Both the position numbers and the translations under genes were made by a program. Positions 1 through 8,446 of a stretch of DNA of 64,000 bases are shown in pieces. Below the pieces are notes generated by a model that did not search any database, was not told the DNA's origin, and was given only the letters and a program-made list of their open reading frames with translations. Source of the stretch: Bryobacter sp964387685 (GTDB lineage Bacteria > Acidobacteriota > Terriglobia > Bryobacterales > Bryobacteraceae); contig CAYLXK010000003.1 of NCBI GenBank assembly GCA_964387685.1, positions 62,001 to 126,000 on the forward strand, given 5' to 3'. Each line of letters starts with the position of its first letter. The stretch's first letter is position 1.

Positions 1-87
1 TTGGCGCAAGTACGCCGCAAGGTAACCGCTCTTACGGATCGCTTCCCTCTCTACGCCTGGCGGCTGTCCCCTGCGATCGCACGCTAG
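1..87 (+). CDS. glyA: 3' end of probable serine hydroxymethyltransferase (partial)
   Basis: The window opens inside a reading frame that ends with TAG at 85-87. The 28 visible residues contain the string ALTDRFPLY, which resembles the usual C-terminus of bacterial serine hydroxymethyltransferase (charged helix, then RFPLY). That enzyme makes glycine and methylene-tetrahydrofolate from serine. Only the tail is present, so no catalytic residue can be checked and the call rests on this short match. The stop overlaps the AGGAG that precedes the next gene, so the two may be co-transcribed. Confidence 0.45.
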   Translation: MAQVRRKVTALTDRFPLYAWRLSPAIAR

Positions 88-102
88 GAGCTAGCCTTCC
101 TC

Positions 103-1272
103 ATGCGGATCGCTCTCGATGTCCGCCACGCTCGCGATTACGGCATCGGAACCTACATCCGCAACCTCGTCAAAAGTCTCTCCGAGATCGACCACGAAAA
201 CCGCTACATCCTGGCTGGTCGCAAAGAGGACCTGCGCGAGTTTGCCGAATTGCCCCCCAACTTCAAACGCGCCGTCTTTCCGCGCTCCGACTCTGGGCTG
301 CTCAATCAGTTCACTTTCCCCTTGTTCTTGCGGCGGCTAGAGCCGGATCTCTGCCACGTCCCGTTGAATGCCGCGCCCATGCTCATGCCGCAACCCTATA
401 TCGTCACGATTCACGATATGAGCAGTCTGCTCTTTCCCGACGAAGCCGCAACGGAAAACACCAGCCTTCGCCATCAGTACAAGTTGTTTCGTTTCCGCCG
501 CAGCCTGCTGCGGGCCCAACGGATTATCGCCGTGTCCAAGGCTACCCAACGCGACGTGGAGGATCTCCTCGGCATCCCCCGCGAACGCATCCGGCAGATC
601 TATTCAGCCCCCGATCCTCAGTTCCTTGAGCACGCCCACGCCACGAATTCCAGCTCTCAAAGCCACGAGGCCTTCCTCGAAGAAAAACGCAAGACTCTGG
701 AACGCTACCAGATCGGCTATCCCTTCCTGCTCTACGCCGGCAGCGTGAAACCGCAAAAGAACCTCCCGCGCCTGGTAGAGGCCTTCGCCGTACTTCGCAA
801 CGACTTGGAGAATCACCCCGTTTACCGCGACCTCCGCTTGATCATCATCGGCGACGAAATGTGGAAGCGCCCCCAGGTTCGCCGCATGGTCATTCAGACC
901 AGGATGGAGCCCTTCGTTCGCTTCTTTGGCTTTGTTCCTTTTGAGACCCTGCGCGTTTTCTACTCCTCGGCCGCCGCTTTCGTCTTTCCCAGCCTCTATG
1001 AGGGCTTCGGCATGCCGCCTCTCGAAGCAATGGCCTCCGGGACCCCCGTAGTTTGTTCTGGTTTGAGCTCCCTTCCCGAGGTGGTTGGCGAGGCGGCCAT
1101 CCTGGTCAATCCGGAAAACGTTTTCGACATCGCTCGTGGCATGCGGGACTTGCTCTTGGACCTTCCCCTTCGCGACTCACTCATTCAAAAGGGCTTAAGC
1201 CAGGCCAAGCGCTTCCACTGGGCCAAGACGGCCGAAGAAGTATTGCGAGTCTACCAAAACAGCCAAGCCTAA
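103..1272 (+). CDS. Glycosyltransferase family 4 protein
   Basis: This 389-aa protein has the GT-B layout of GT4 enzymes, which transfer a sugar from a nucleotide-sugar donor with retention of configuration. The N-terminal half starts with a Rossmann strand and an acceptor-side loop (GIGTYIRNL, residues 14-22). The C-terminal half has LYAGSVKPQKN (about 209-219) and the donor-binding EGFGMPPLE (about 300-308), which is the E-x7-E motif of the family. No membrane segment is evident, so it is probably a cytoplasmic or peripheral enzyme of cell-surface polysaccharide or O-antigen synthesis. An AGGAG at 86-90 is rather far from the ATG (12 nt). The acceptor sugar cannot be told from sequence. Confidence 0.9.
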   Translation: MRIALDVRHARDYGIGTYIRNLVKSLSEIDHENRYILAGRKEDLREFAELPPNFKRAVFPRSDSGLLNQFTFPLFLRRLEPDLCHVPLNAAPMLMPQPYIVTIHDMSSLLFPDEAATENTSLRHQYKLFRFRRSLLRAQRIIAVSKATQRDVEDLLGIPRERIRQIYSAPDPQFLEHAHATNSSSQSHEAFLEEKRKTLERYQIGYPFLLYAGSVKPQKNLPRLVEAFAVLRNDLENHPVYRDLRLIIIGDEMWKRPQVRRMVIQTRMEPFVRFFGFVPFETLRVFYSSAAAFVFPSLYEGFGMPPLEAMASGTPVVCSGLSSLPEVVGEAAILVNPENVFDIARGMRDLLLDLPLRDSLIQKGLSQAKRFHWAKTAEEVLRVYQNSQA

Positions 1273-1512
1273 CGAAATTCAATATTTGATTTATTCTCAT
1301 TTAAATTCCTGGTATCAATATTACTGATGATCTGATACGTATTGAGCATACCCTCTTATCACGTTGAGGATAGAGGCTACTAGCTATCCATAATCCGAAA
1401 TCAGAACAGAATTAGGCGTAACAATAAAAGGAAAATGGCTTGATTATTTCTATATACAAAGCCGCTTGACACGGCAAAAATAGATTAGCTGATTCAGAGG
1501 AGAACGAAACCA
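1273..1512. other. AT-rich intergenic region
   Basis: These 240 bases hold no open frame that looks coding and are clearly richer in A+T than the flanking genes. A TTGACA hexamer lies at 1466-1471, and GAGGAG just before the next ATG acts as its ribosome binding site. I could not find a good -10 hexamer at 16-18 nt from TTGACA, so no promoter is called. The region probably contains the promoter of the 1513 gene. Confidence 0.5.
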
Positions 1513-2142
1513 ATGGAATGGACTCGTTCAGAGACAATTGGAATGTCGAGCATCTCATGCGTATTCTGCCGCGGACTGGGCTTGCGCAAAACGGAGAAGT
1601 TAGGGGAGGAACGGCCCTGCGGGTGCGTCTTGCGCAGCATCTTCAAGGCCTGTCTGCACCGCTATCGTCACTGCATCGAAACGGCGGGAAAAGTTCGCCC
1701 CGTGCTATACGAATTCTCGGGAGCTCCCCGCGGGGGACGCTTTTATGGCCGCAAATACGAAGAATTTGTGGCCGACTTCATTTCGATTAGCCGGCGCACC
1801 CTCGACGAGGCGCAATTCGCGGTACTCACCCTCCACTTCATCCAAGGCGAGGATTGGAAGTCCTGTAGCGCCAAACTGGGCCTGAGCAAAGGAAATTTCT
1901 TCCACGCGGTCTACGCGATCCAGGAGAAGCTGGGGCGCGCTTTCCGCGAAACGGCCCCCTACGGAATTTATCCCCTCGACGAGTACTTCAGTGGCACCGC
2001 CACCCGCAAGGTCGCGGTGGTCACTCCCCCTCCTGATCACTGCGCGCCAGTCTTGGAAATGCCCAAGCGCGGCATCAGCGCCCCCGGGCCGCTTCCCCGC
2101 GCGGAAGCCCGAAAAGCGGGAGGCACCAGGAAGGCCGCCTAG
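1513..2142 (+). CDS. Hypothetical protein, putative zinc finger plus HTH
   Basis: I do not recognise this 209-aa family. The N-terminus has two cysteine pairs, CVFC (16-19) and CGC (about 36-38), with a further Cys in FKAC, in a basic context that suggests a zinc ribbon. Residues about 95-145 (from RTLDEAQFAVL to LGRAFRE) read like the helix-turn-helix of sigma region 4 or of phage antiterminator-type proteins. The C-terminal 50 residues are Pro/Ala/Arg rich and probably disordered. The ATG at 1513 has GAGGAG 8-13 nt upstream; Met11 is an alternative. It is followed by a strong hairpin, so it appears to be a single-gene unit. A role in transcription is inference only. Confidence 0.6.
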   Translation: MEWTRSETIGMSSISCVFCRGLGLRKTEKLGEERPCGCVLRSIFKACLHRYRHCIETAGKVRPVLYEFSGAPRGGRFYGRKYEEFVADFISISRRTLDEAQFAVLTLHFIQGEDWKSCSAKLGLSKGNFFHAVYAIQEKLGRAFRETAPYGIYPLDEYFSGTATRKVAVVTPPPDHCAPVLEMPKRGISAPGPLPRAEARKAGGTRKAA

Positions 2143-2152
2143 CTGCAACCCC

Positions 2153-2194
2153 CGCACGCGGAAGCCGGAGCGCGAACTGCGGCTTCCGCGTGCG
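2153..2194 (+). terminator. Strong hairpin, likely factor-independent stop without U tract
   Basis: Two perfect 14-nt arms, CGCACGCGGAAGCC (2153-2166) and its reverse complement (2181-2194), flank a 14-nt loop. It lies 11 nt after the stop of the 1513 gene. No run of T follows on the plus strand, so it may act as a transcript-end or mRNA-stabilising structure rather than a classic intrinsic terminator. Confidence 0.55.
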
Positions 2195-2295
2195 AGACTA
2201 AAAGGAGTAGCCGACTCCGGTAACTTCGTCGCACCGGCCCGGATTTTTTGAACTAACGCGCTAGAGAGTTCGTCTGACAGAAGCGGAGATCGTAC

Positions 2296-3717
2296 TTGAA
2301 AACAAAGTGGAAAGTAGTCATCGGACTGGGTGTTGCCGCGATCGCCGCGGGCGCAGTCTACGCGAACTATAAGATCAAGCAGGGCGCGATCGTTTCGGTT
2401 ACAACGGCCCAGGCCACCCGGCAGGACCTGCAGTCGATTGTCACCGCCTCGGGTGAAATCAAACCTAGGAACTATATCAATATCGGTTCCAACGCCAACA
2501 CGCCTGCGCGAATTACGGAGATCCTCGTGGCCGAAGGCCAGCGCGTGCGCAAAGGCCAGATGCTCGCCAAATTGGAGAGCGTACAGCCGGAGGCGCAGGT
2601 TGCGGCTCAAAGAGCGACTTTGGCCAGCACCGAAGCCGATTCCAGCGCGAGCGAGGCTGGCCTGCGAGCGGCGGACGAAAACATCAAAGCGGCCCAAGCC
2701 TCCATAGAAAGGGCGCAGGCCGACACCGAACGCACCCGGCTCGACTTCGAACGGGCCAAGCAACTCTACGAGGAGAAACTGATTGCCCGCAGCGAATTTG
2801 ATCTGCGCAAAACTTCTCTCGAGGCCAATCAGGCCGCGATGCGCGAGGCTGAATCCCGCGTCATGCAGTTGCGCGCCGCACGCGCTCAGCAATTAGCCCA
2901 GCTTTCTGCGACCCAGCGCCGGGTGACCGTGGCGCAAGCGAATCTGCGCTCCGCCTCCGACGTGCTGCAGCGCACCATGGCCACCAGCCCGATTGACGGC
3001 GTCGTCACCAATTTGCCGGTGCGCGTGGGAGAGACGGTGGTGCCGGGTATCCAGAACTCCGCCGCCAGCCTCATCATGACCATCGCGGACATGAGTATCA
3101 TCACCGCGGAGGTGAAGGTCGACGAAACCGACATCGTCAATGTCACCCTGGGCCAAAACGTAGAGGTTTCCATCGACGCCATTCCCGGCAAGAAGTATCC
3201 AGGTAAAGTGATTGAGATCGGTAACACGGCCATCCTGCGCTCGACGGGTCTGGCCGCCAGCCAAAGCGCCATAAGCAGCCAGGAAGCCAAAGATTTCAAG
3301 GTCGTGGTCGCGCTGGATAATCCCCCGGACGAGATTCGTCCCGGCCTCAGCTGCACAGCTCGCGTTACCACCGCTACGCGTCAGAAAGCGCTCACCATTC
3401 CTATCCAAGCTCTTACCGTCCGGCAAAAGGGCGACCTCGTGCCGCTTAAACCGGGCGAGAAAAAGGCCGCTCCCGCCACCCCCGCGGAACTGAAGGCCGC
3501 CAAAGAGGAGCTACAGGGCGTCTTCGTCGTAAAAAATGGGCAGGCGGAATTCAAAAAGGTGGAAACCGGCATCACCGGTGCAACCGACATAGAGATTGTG
3601 AGCGGTTTGTCGGAAGGCGAGGAGATCGTCACTGGGTCTTACAAGGTGATCCGCACTCTCCGCAACGAAGCTAAGGTTAAAGTAGACAATAAGATCAATA
3701 CGAAGGCGGAATCCTAA
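2296..3717 (+). CDS. Efflux RND/ABC periplasmic adaptor (MacA/HlyD-like)
   Basis: This 473-aa membrane-fusion protein links an inner-membrane pump to an outer-membrane channel. It has an N-terminal anchor (about 5-24), a split lipoyl domain (RVRKGQMLAKL near 82-92, and the second half after the coiled coil), a long alanine/glutamate-rich coiled coil (about 95-225), and beta-barrel and membrane-proximal domains to the end. Start is TTG at 2296 with GGAG 7 nt upstream. The next gene, 6 nt on, is a MacB-type ATPase, so the partner pump is an ABC exporter. A typical MacB permease is not present in the next genes. The substrate (drug, lipid or peptide) is unknown. Confidence 0.9.
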   Translation: MKTKWKVVIGLGVAAIAAGAVYANYKIKQGAIVSVTTAQATRQDLQSIVTASGEIKPRNYINIGSNANTPARITEILVAEGQRVRKGQMLAKLESVQPEAQVAAQRATLASTEADSSASEAGLRAADENIKAAQASIERAQADTERTRLDFERAKQLYEEKLIARSEFDLRKTSLEANQAAMREAESRVMQLRAARAQQLAQLSATQRRVTVAQANLRSASDVLQRTMATSPIDGVVTNLPVRVGETVVPGIQNSAASLIMTIADMSIITAEVKVDETDIVNVTLGQNVEVSIDAIPGKKYPGKVIEIGNTAILRSTGLAASQSAISSQEAKDFKVVVALDNPPDEIRPGLSCTARVTTATRQKALTIPIQALTVRQKGDLVPLKPGEKKAAPATPAELKAAKEELQGVFVVKNGQAEFKKVETGITGATDIEIVSGLSEGEEIVTGSYKVIRTLRNEAKVKVDNKINTKAES

Positions 3718-3723
3718 ACCCAA

Positions 3724-4470
3724 ATGTCCACTGCAGTCGCCCCCGCGGATGCCAAAGCGCGCGGAGAACAGCTTAAGCGCGATGGTATTGTCATCCGCAC
3801 CTATGATCTGAAAAAAACCTACATCATGGGCGATCAGGTGATCAATGCCGTGAACGGCACCGACATTGAGATCAAACGCGGTGAGTATGTCGCCATTATG
3901 GGCCCTTCGGGCTCGGGCAAGTCCACGCTGATGAACCTCATCGGTTGCTTGGATACTCCGTCCAGCGGCGAGTATTTTATTAATGGCAGCTTGGTCAGCT
4001 CCATGTCGGACGACGAATTAGCCCGCATCCGCAACAAAGAGATTGGCTTCGTTTTTCAGAGCTTCAATCTCCTGCCCCGCGCCTCTGCCCTCCACAACGT
4101 CGAACTGCCTCTCATCTATGCCGGCATGACCCAGGCCCAGCGCCTCGAGCGAGCCAAAAAGTGTCTCGAACAGGTCGACCTCGACAAGCGCATGCACCAT
4201 AAGCCGAACGAGCTCTCCGGCGGTCAGCGCCAGCGCGTCGCCATCGCCCGCGCCCTGGTTAACAACCCTTCGATTCTCCTCGCCGACGAGCCCACCGGTA
4301 ACCTCGACTCCGCCACCAGCGTTGAAATTATGGCGCTGTTTGAGCGCCTTTATTCCCAGGGCAACACGATCATCGTCGTTACCCACGAACTCGATGTGGC
4401 GCTCCATGCCCACCGCATCATCCATGTCCGGGACGGCCGGGTCGAAAAAGACGAAAAGGTCCCCAAGTAG
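3724..4470 (+). CDS. ABC transporter ATP-binding protein (MacB/LolD type)
   Basis: This 248-aa stand-alone nucleotide-binding subunit powers a FtsX/MacB-type exporter. It shows Walker A GPSGSGKST, Q-loop FVFQSFNLLP, signature LSGGQRQRVAIARAL, Walker B ILLADEPTGNLD and the switch histidine in THELD. It is co-transcribed with the adaptor at 2296. An N-terminal extension of about 20 residues precedes the first strand. The FtsX-like permease expected downstream is missing: after a 111-nt gap comes an unrelated fic gene. The permease must be encoded elsewhere or the pair serves another transporter. Confidence 0.93.
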   Translation: MSTAVAPADAKARGEQLKRDGIVIRTYDLKKTYIMGDQVINAVNGTDIEIKRGEYVAIMGPSGSGKSTLMNLIGCLDTPSSGEYFINGSLVSSMSDDELARIRNKEIGFVFQSFNLLPRASALHNVELPLIYAGMTQAQRLERAKKCLEQVDLDKRMHHKPNELSGGQRQRVAIARALVNNPSILLADEPTGNLDSATSVEIMALFERLYSQGNTIIVVTHELDVALHAHRIIHVRDGRVEKDEKVPK

Positions 4471-4581
4471 ACCTGCGAAACGTCGATTTTGAAGGAACGA
4501 ACTCCCCTCCTTCGCCCTCGCTATTCAAAGTTGTTTGATTCGCTAGTTTCTTATTAAAGGCAAGGCTTCTATCCTTTAATT

Positions 4582-5775
4582 GTGATCCCCGGCATCCCCC
4601 GTCGCTCTGGCGGGCGCTTCGCAAAGCGCAAGATCGGCGGGGAGGTCGTTTCCCGATTCCAGCCAGCCAAGCTCCCTCCGGATCCGCCCCTTGGCCTAGC
4701 TCCCCTCCAACTGTTGTTGGAACAAGCGAGCCAAAGCTTGGGACGGCTCGATGGACTGAGTTCCGTGCTGCCAGACAGCAGTTTCTTTCTGCACTCCTAC
4801 GTGCGGAAAGAAGCTTTGCTCTCTTCGCAGATTGAGGGAACCCAATCGTCTCTTTCGGACTTGTTCCTCTTCGAACAAGAGAAGGTTCCAGGTGTGCCCA
4901 TCGACGTCACAGAGGTCTCGAACGACGTTCGTGCAATGAACCACGGTCTAGATCGCCTAGGCGACGGATTCCCCCTTAGCCTCCGCCTTATCCGGGAGAT
5001 TCATGCCCTCTTGATGGAGGGCGCCCGCGGGAGCGAAAAGGCCCCTGGTGAGTTTCGCACCAGCCAGAATTGGATTGGGGGCCAGCGGCCTGGCCTAGCG
5101 GTATTCGTGCCTCCCCCGCCGGAATCGTTACTCGAATACCTAGGCGACCTCGAATCGTTTATGCATCAGGAAGGACCGGCCATGCCCTTGCTGGTCAAGG
5201 CCGCGATCATACACGTCCAGTTCGAGACGATCCATCCCTTTCTGGACGGCAACGGGAGATTGGGGCGCTTGCTCATCACGTTCTTGCTTTGCCAAAGTGG
5301 CGCTCTGAGCCAGCCACTTCTCTATCTCAGCCTCTATCTCAAGCAGAACCGCGAGAGCTACTACGAGCTGCTGATGCGGGTGCGAACCCACGGAGATTGG
5401 GAAGCCTGGACGCGCTTCTTTCTGGAAGGTGTTCGCGACACCGCCCAGTCCGCGACGGCGGCGGCTCAACGCATACTCGGAATTCATATCCGCGACAAAA
5501 AACGCTTGGCCGGGCTTGGAAAATCAGCGGCCATTGCAACCCTGGTCTTCGAGCAGTTTCAACGAACGCCCATACTGGCAATTTCAAGCGCCCAGAAGCT
5601 GTCCGGCCTATCCTTTCCCACTGTGGCCAAGGCCGCCCAACAAATGACCGATTTAGGCATTCTGCGTGAGATTACCGGTAAAGAACGAAACCGGCTCTAC
5701 ATATACGACGAGTATCTCGACATCCTCAATGAGGGAGCTGAGCCGCTGCGTCGGGCAGGCGCAAACGCTTCTTGA
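4582..5775 (+). CDS. Fic family protein (AMPylase-type)
   Basis: Fic proteins transfer AMP or related groups from nucleotides to hydroxyl side chains of target proteins. This 397-aa member carries the complete motif HPFLDGNGRLGR (218-229), including the catalytic His. An N-terminal inhibitory helix SSQIEG (81-86) fits the (S/T)xxxE(G/N) class II motif that keeps the enzyme auto-inhibited. The C-terminal about 90 residues look like a winged helix (QKLSGLSFPTVAKAAQQM), as in many stand-alone class II Fic proteins that bind DNA. Start is GTG at 4582. No antitoxin gene accompanies it, which agrees with built-in inhibition. The 3' end overlaps the convergent merR-type gene by 50 nt. Confidence 0.9.
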   Translation: MIPGIPRRSGGRFAKRKIGGEVVSRFQPAKLPPDPPLGLAPLQLLLEQASQSLGRLDGLSSVLPDSSFFLHSYVRKEALLSSQIEGTQSSLSDLFLFEQEKVPGVPIDVTEVSNDVRAMNHGLDRLGDGFPLSLRLIREIHALLMEGARGSEKAPGEFRTSQNWIGGQRPGLAVFVPPPPESLLEYLGDLESFMHQEGPAMPLLVKAAIIHVQFETIHPFLDGNGRLGRLLITFLLCQSGALSQPLLYLSLYLKQNRESYYELLMRVRTHGDWEAWTRFFLEGVRDTAQSATAAAQRILGIHIRDKKRLAGLGKSAAIATLVFEQFQRTPILAISSAQKLSGLSFPTVAKAAQQMTDLGILREITGKERNRLYIYDEYLDILNEGAEPLRRAGANAS

Positions 5776-6076
5776 GATTCTTGCGCAGCTTTTCGAGGTC
5801 CTGGAGCTTTCGCTCCAGCTTCTCCAGCGCCGCCGCAATGATCGCCGAGTCTCCGGCCAGCCACCCTTTCACCTCTTCCAGCCCAAATCCCAAACCCACG
5901 GCCCTCTGAATAAGCTTGAGGCGTTTGATGTCCTCCACGCCGTAAACCCGGTAGCCGCGCGCGGAGCGGCCCGGCTTCAGCACGCCGGCCTTCTCATAAA
6001 AACGCAGGGTTTCGGCATGCACACCGGTCAACGCGGCCAGTTCATGGCGTAAATACGAGCGGGGTGCTTCATCCAT
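5726..6076 (-). CDS. MerR family transcriptional regulator
   Basis: This 116-aa regulator has the MerR winged HTH at the N-terminus (ELAALTGVHAETLRFYEKAGVL, about 12-33, then the wing GYRVY and DIKRLKLI), followed by a coiled dimerisation helix. There is no cysteine-bearing effector loop, so a metal sensor role is not supported. I start it at the ATG at 6076 (MDEAPRS), where the HTH-family homology begins. A longer in-frame version would run into the divergent gene. It faces away from the DUF2760-Hsp70 operon, so it is the natural candidate to regulate that operon and itself. Confidence 0.85.
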   Translation of the reverse strand: MDEAPRSYLRHELAALTGVHAETLRFYEKAGVLKPGRSARGYRVYGVEDIKRLKLIQRAVGLGFGLEEVKGWLAGDSAIIAAALEKLERKLQDLEKLRKNLKKRLRLPDAAAQLPH

Positions 6077-6083
6077 AGCTCTT

Positions 6084-6093
6084 ATACTAGTAT
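6084..6093. promoter_or_regulatory. Palindrome in merR/Hsp70 divergent region, candidate operator
   Basis: The 10-bp sequence ATACTAGTAT is its own reverse complement and sits 8 nt upstream of the merR-type start, in the 70-nt gap before the DUF2760 gene. Overlapping it, TATACT (plus strand, 6083-6088) and TATAAG (minus strand, 6086-6081) resemble -10 elements. The position fits a MerR operator, but no -35 partner is clear. Confidence 0.4.
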
Positions 6094-6146
6094 TGGGCGC
6101 GGTTCGCGCCGAAAATCCCTCATAGAAATGGAGGCTCGAGATTCTC

Positions 6147-6686
6147 TTGAGCCGTATCTCGCTCGCTTTTTCCGCATTCTTTGGCCTGCTTTTTGAAGGC
6201 GCTTTGCCCGATGGAGTGCTAGCCGCCCTAGGCTTGTCCAAGAAGACCGCCGCCAAGCCCACGGCTGCCGCGGCTGCGCCTTTGGTGCAGTCCAGTGACG
6301 GTGCTCTGCAGCTCTTGGGCATTCTCCAACGGGACGCCCGCCTTCTGGATTTTTTGATGGAAGACATCGCACCTTATTCCGACGAGCAGGTCGGCGCGGC
6401 CGTCCGCAGTATTCATGAGAACTCCCGCACGGCGCTGCTGCGTTATGCGACGCTCCAACCGGTCATCGACGGGGTAGAGGGCGCGGTCACGCAGCTTACG
6501 GCCGCCGGCCCGCTCAAGAACGACCCCAACGCCATCAAGCTCTTGGGCAACGTGCCCGCGGATGGAAGCGTCAAGGCGGGGCTGCTGCGGCACAAAGGCT
6601 GGAAGGCCGAAAAACTGGACCTGCCGGTGCCGCCCCCGAAAACAAACTTCAAGATCTTGGCGCCGGCCGAAGTAGAAGTTGAATAG
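6147..6686 (+). CDS. DUF2760 domain-containing protein
   Basis: This 179-aa protein matches the DUF2760 family, whose members are regularly found just upstream of atypical Hsp70 genes. Its N-terminus is hydrophobic (SLAFSAFFGLLF), then a short Ala-rich linker (38-46), then the conserved region with LQLLGILQRDARLLDFLMED (about 53-72) and the C-terminal HKGWKAEKLDLP. Start is TTG at 6147. Its stop codon touches the next start (TAG then TTG at 6687), so it is translationally coupled to the first Hsp70. The molecular role is unknown; a dedicated cofactor of the Hsp70 pair is a reasonable inference. Confidence 0.85.
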   Translation: MSRISLAFSAFFGLLFEGALPDGVLAALGLSKKTAAKPTAAAAAPLVQSSDGALQLLGILQRDARLLDFLMEDIAPYSDEQVGAAVRSIHENSRTALLRYATLQPVIDGVEGAVTQLTAAGPLKNDPNAIKLLGNVPADGSVKAGLLRHKGWKAEKLDLPVPPPKTNFKILAPAEVEVE

Positions 6687-8441
6687 TTGGCGGACAACAC
6701 GGTGTCCAAACCAGTTCTGGGAATCGACCTTGGCACGACAAACAGCGCGCTGGCCTTCGTCGAGGGCGGGGAGACGGCCGCTTTTGCGGTGCTTCAACTA
6801 ACGCAGCCGGGCGAGCTGCGGCGTGAAGCCCTCTTGCCCAGCTTTCTCTACCTTCCTTCCGCTCGCGATTTTGCCGAGGGCGCCATCTCTCTGCCGTGGA
6901 GTCCCGAGGCGCGCCGGGTGATTGGGACCCTCGCACGGCGGCGCGGCGCCGAGGTGCAGGGCCGCTTGGTAAGCAGCGCGAAATCGTGGCTAAGTTACGC
7001 CGGCGTAGACCGCAACAGCGCCTTCCTCCCGTTGGGCGACCAGGCCGAGATCGCAAAAGTTTCGCCCCTAGAAGCCTCGCGGGCCTACCTCGAACATCTA
7101 AACGAAGCTTGGCAATACGAAGGGAAACAGCCGTTTTCCGAAGCAAGCGTGGTGCTGACCGTGCCGGCCAGCTTCGACGCCGTGGCGCGGGAGCTGACCG
7201 AAAAGGCGGCGCGCCAGGCCGGCATTACCGATCTGGTACTGCTCGAAGAACCGCAAGCCGCCTTCTACGCTTGGCTTGAAAAGCATCCCGATTGGCGAGA
7301 GATCGTAGGGCCGGGCGACCGCATATTGATCGTCGACATTGGCGGCGGGACGACGGACTTCACCTTGATCGACGTGCAGGATTCCGCCGGGCAGTTGACC
7401 CTGGAGCGGGTCGCCGTGGGCGAGCACATCCTGCTGGGCGGGGACAATATGGATCTTGCGTTGGCCCGGCATGTGGAAGCGGGCTTGGCCCAAAAGAACA
7501 CTAAGCTCGATGCCCAGCAATTGTTGATGCTTTGGCAGCAATGCCGGCAAGCGAAAGAACTTTTGCTGGACCCCTCCACCGAGCAAGACGCCTGTCCCGT
7601 CACGATCCTGGGACGCGGGTCGAGTTTGATCGGCGGAACCATTAAGTCCGAACTGCGGCGCACCGAGGTCGAATCGATTCTCCTCGAGGGCTTCCTGCCG
7701 GTTGTGAGCGCTTCCGAAGAGCCCCAAAAGCCCCGGCGCGCGGCGCTCCAGGAACTGGCTTTGCCCTACGCCGCCGACGCCCGCATCACGGCCCACCTGG
7801 CGCGCTTTCTTAAGTCGGCCCAGGCGATGCCAACCCATGTCTTGTTTAACGGGGGCGTGCTGCGGGCCGGCTTGCTGCGGTCCCGTTTGATCGAGGTATT
7901 GACGGCTTGGGCCGGCAGGCCGGTGCGGATTCTCGATGGAGAAGACTTGATGCTGGCCGTGGCGCGCGGCGCCGCCTATTACGGCCTGGTGCGGCAGGGC
8001 AGAGGCGTGCGCATCCGCGGCGGAGTACCACGCACCTACTATGTGGGCATTGAGGATGCGATGCCGGCCGTACCCGGAATTCCGCCGCGGATGAAGGCCC
8101 TAACGGTGGTTCCCTTCGGGATGGAGGAGGGCGCGTCGCACGCCTTTCCCCAGCGCAAATTCGGTCTTTATGTAGGGGAGCCCGTGGAGTTCCGCCTGTT
8201 TAGCTCCACCACCCGGCGAGGCGAGGAAGCGGGCGAACTGCTCGATCCCTTGCCGAAGGATATCGACGAACTGCCGCCGCTTGAATATACGCTCAAGGCC
8301 TCGGCCACCGCGCCCGGAGGGCTGGTGCCCGTGACGCTGGAATCCCGCGTGACCGAAACTGGAGTCTTGGAACTTTACTGCGTCGCCGCCAGTGGCGACC
8401 GTTGGAAGCTGGAATTTAACGTGAGGGAAGCGAAGCACTAA
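6687..8441 (+). CDS. Hsp70 family protein (short, DnaK-like ATPase)
   Basis: This 584-aa protein has a full actin-like ATPase core: phosphate-1 loop GIDLGTTNSALAF (12-24), VPASFD, EEPQAAFYAW, phosphate-2 loop IVDIGGGTTDF and the adenosine motif around FNGGVLRAGLL. The C-terminal about 130 residues hold a reduced beta-rich substrate-binding region (PFGMEEG, EPVEFRLFSSTTR), with no helical lid of canonical DnaK. It belongs to the non-canonical Hsp70 group found with DUF2760. Start is TTG directly after the preceding stop. No dnaJ or grpE lies nearby, so its co-chaperones are not those of a standard dnaK operon. Confidence 0.9.
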   Translation: MADNTVSKPVLGIDLGTTNSALAFVEGGETAAFAVLQLTQPGELRREALLPSFLYLPSARDFAEGAISLPWSPEARRVIGTLARRRGAEVQGRLVSSAKSWLSYAGVDRNSAFLPLGDQAEIAKVSPLEASRAYLEHLNEAWQYEGKQPFSEASVVLTVPASFDAVARELTEKAARQAGITDLVLLEEPQAAFYAWLEKHPDWREIVGPGDRILIVDIGGGTTDFTLIDVQDSAGQLTLERVAVGEHILLGGDNMDLALARHVEAGLAQKNTKLDAQQLLMLWQQCRQAKELLLDPSTEQDACPVTILGRGSSLIGGTIKSELRRTEVESILLEGFLPVVSASEEPQKPRRAALQELALPYAADARITAHLARFLKSAQAMPTHVLFNGGVLRAGLLRSRLIEVLTAWAGRPVRILDGEDLMLAVARGAAYYGLVRQGRGVRIRGGVPRTYYVGIEDAMPAVPGIPPRMKALTVVPFGMEEGASHAFPQRKFGLYVGEPVEFRLFSSTTRRGEEAGELLDPLPKDIDELPPLEYTLKASATAPGGLVPVTLESRVTETGVLELYCVAASGDRWKLEFNVREAKH

Positions 8442-8446
8442 CGCGC

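Noticed and set aside
1705..2892. 395-codon antisense open frame across 1.7-2.9 kb
   Set aside because: It runs against two credible genes and across their intergenic hairpin; no domain is visible.
4582..6076. fic plus MerR as toxin-antitoxin pair
   Set aside because: The genes are convergent, the Fic protein has its own inhibitory motif, and MerR is not a known Fic antitoxin.
6146..6151. CTTGAG resembling one half of an HspR HAIR site
   Set aside because: No ACTCAAG partner 7 nt downstream, and the MerR here does not look like HspR.
6211..6219. Half of a CIRCE-like element (GAGTGCTAG) near the Hsp70 operon
   Set aside because: The matching left half is absent at the required 9-nt spacing, and it lies inside the DUF2760 coding region.
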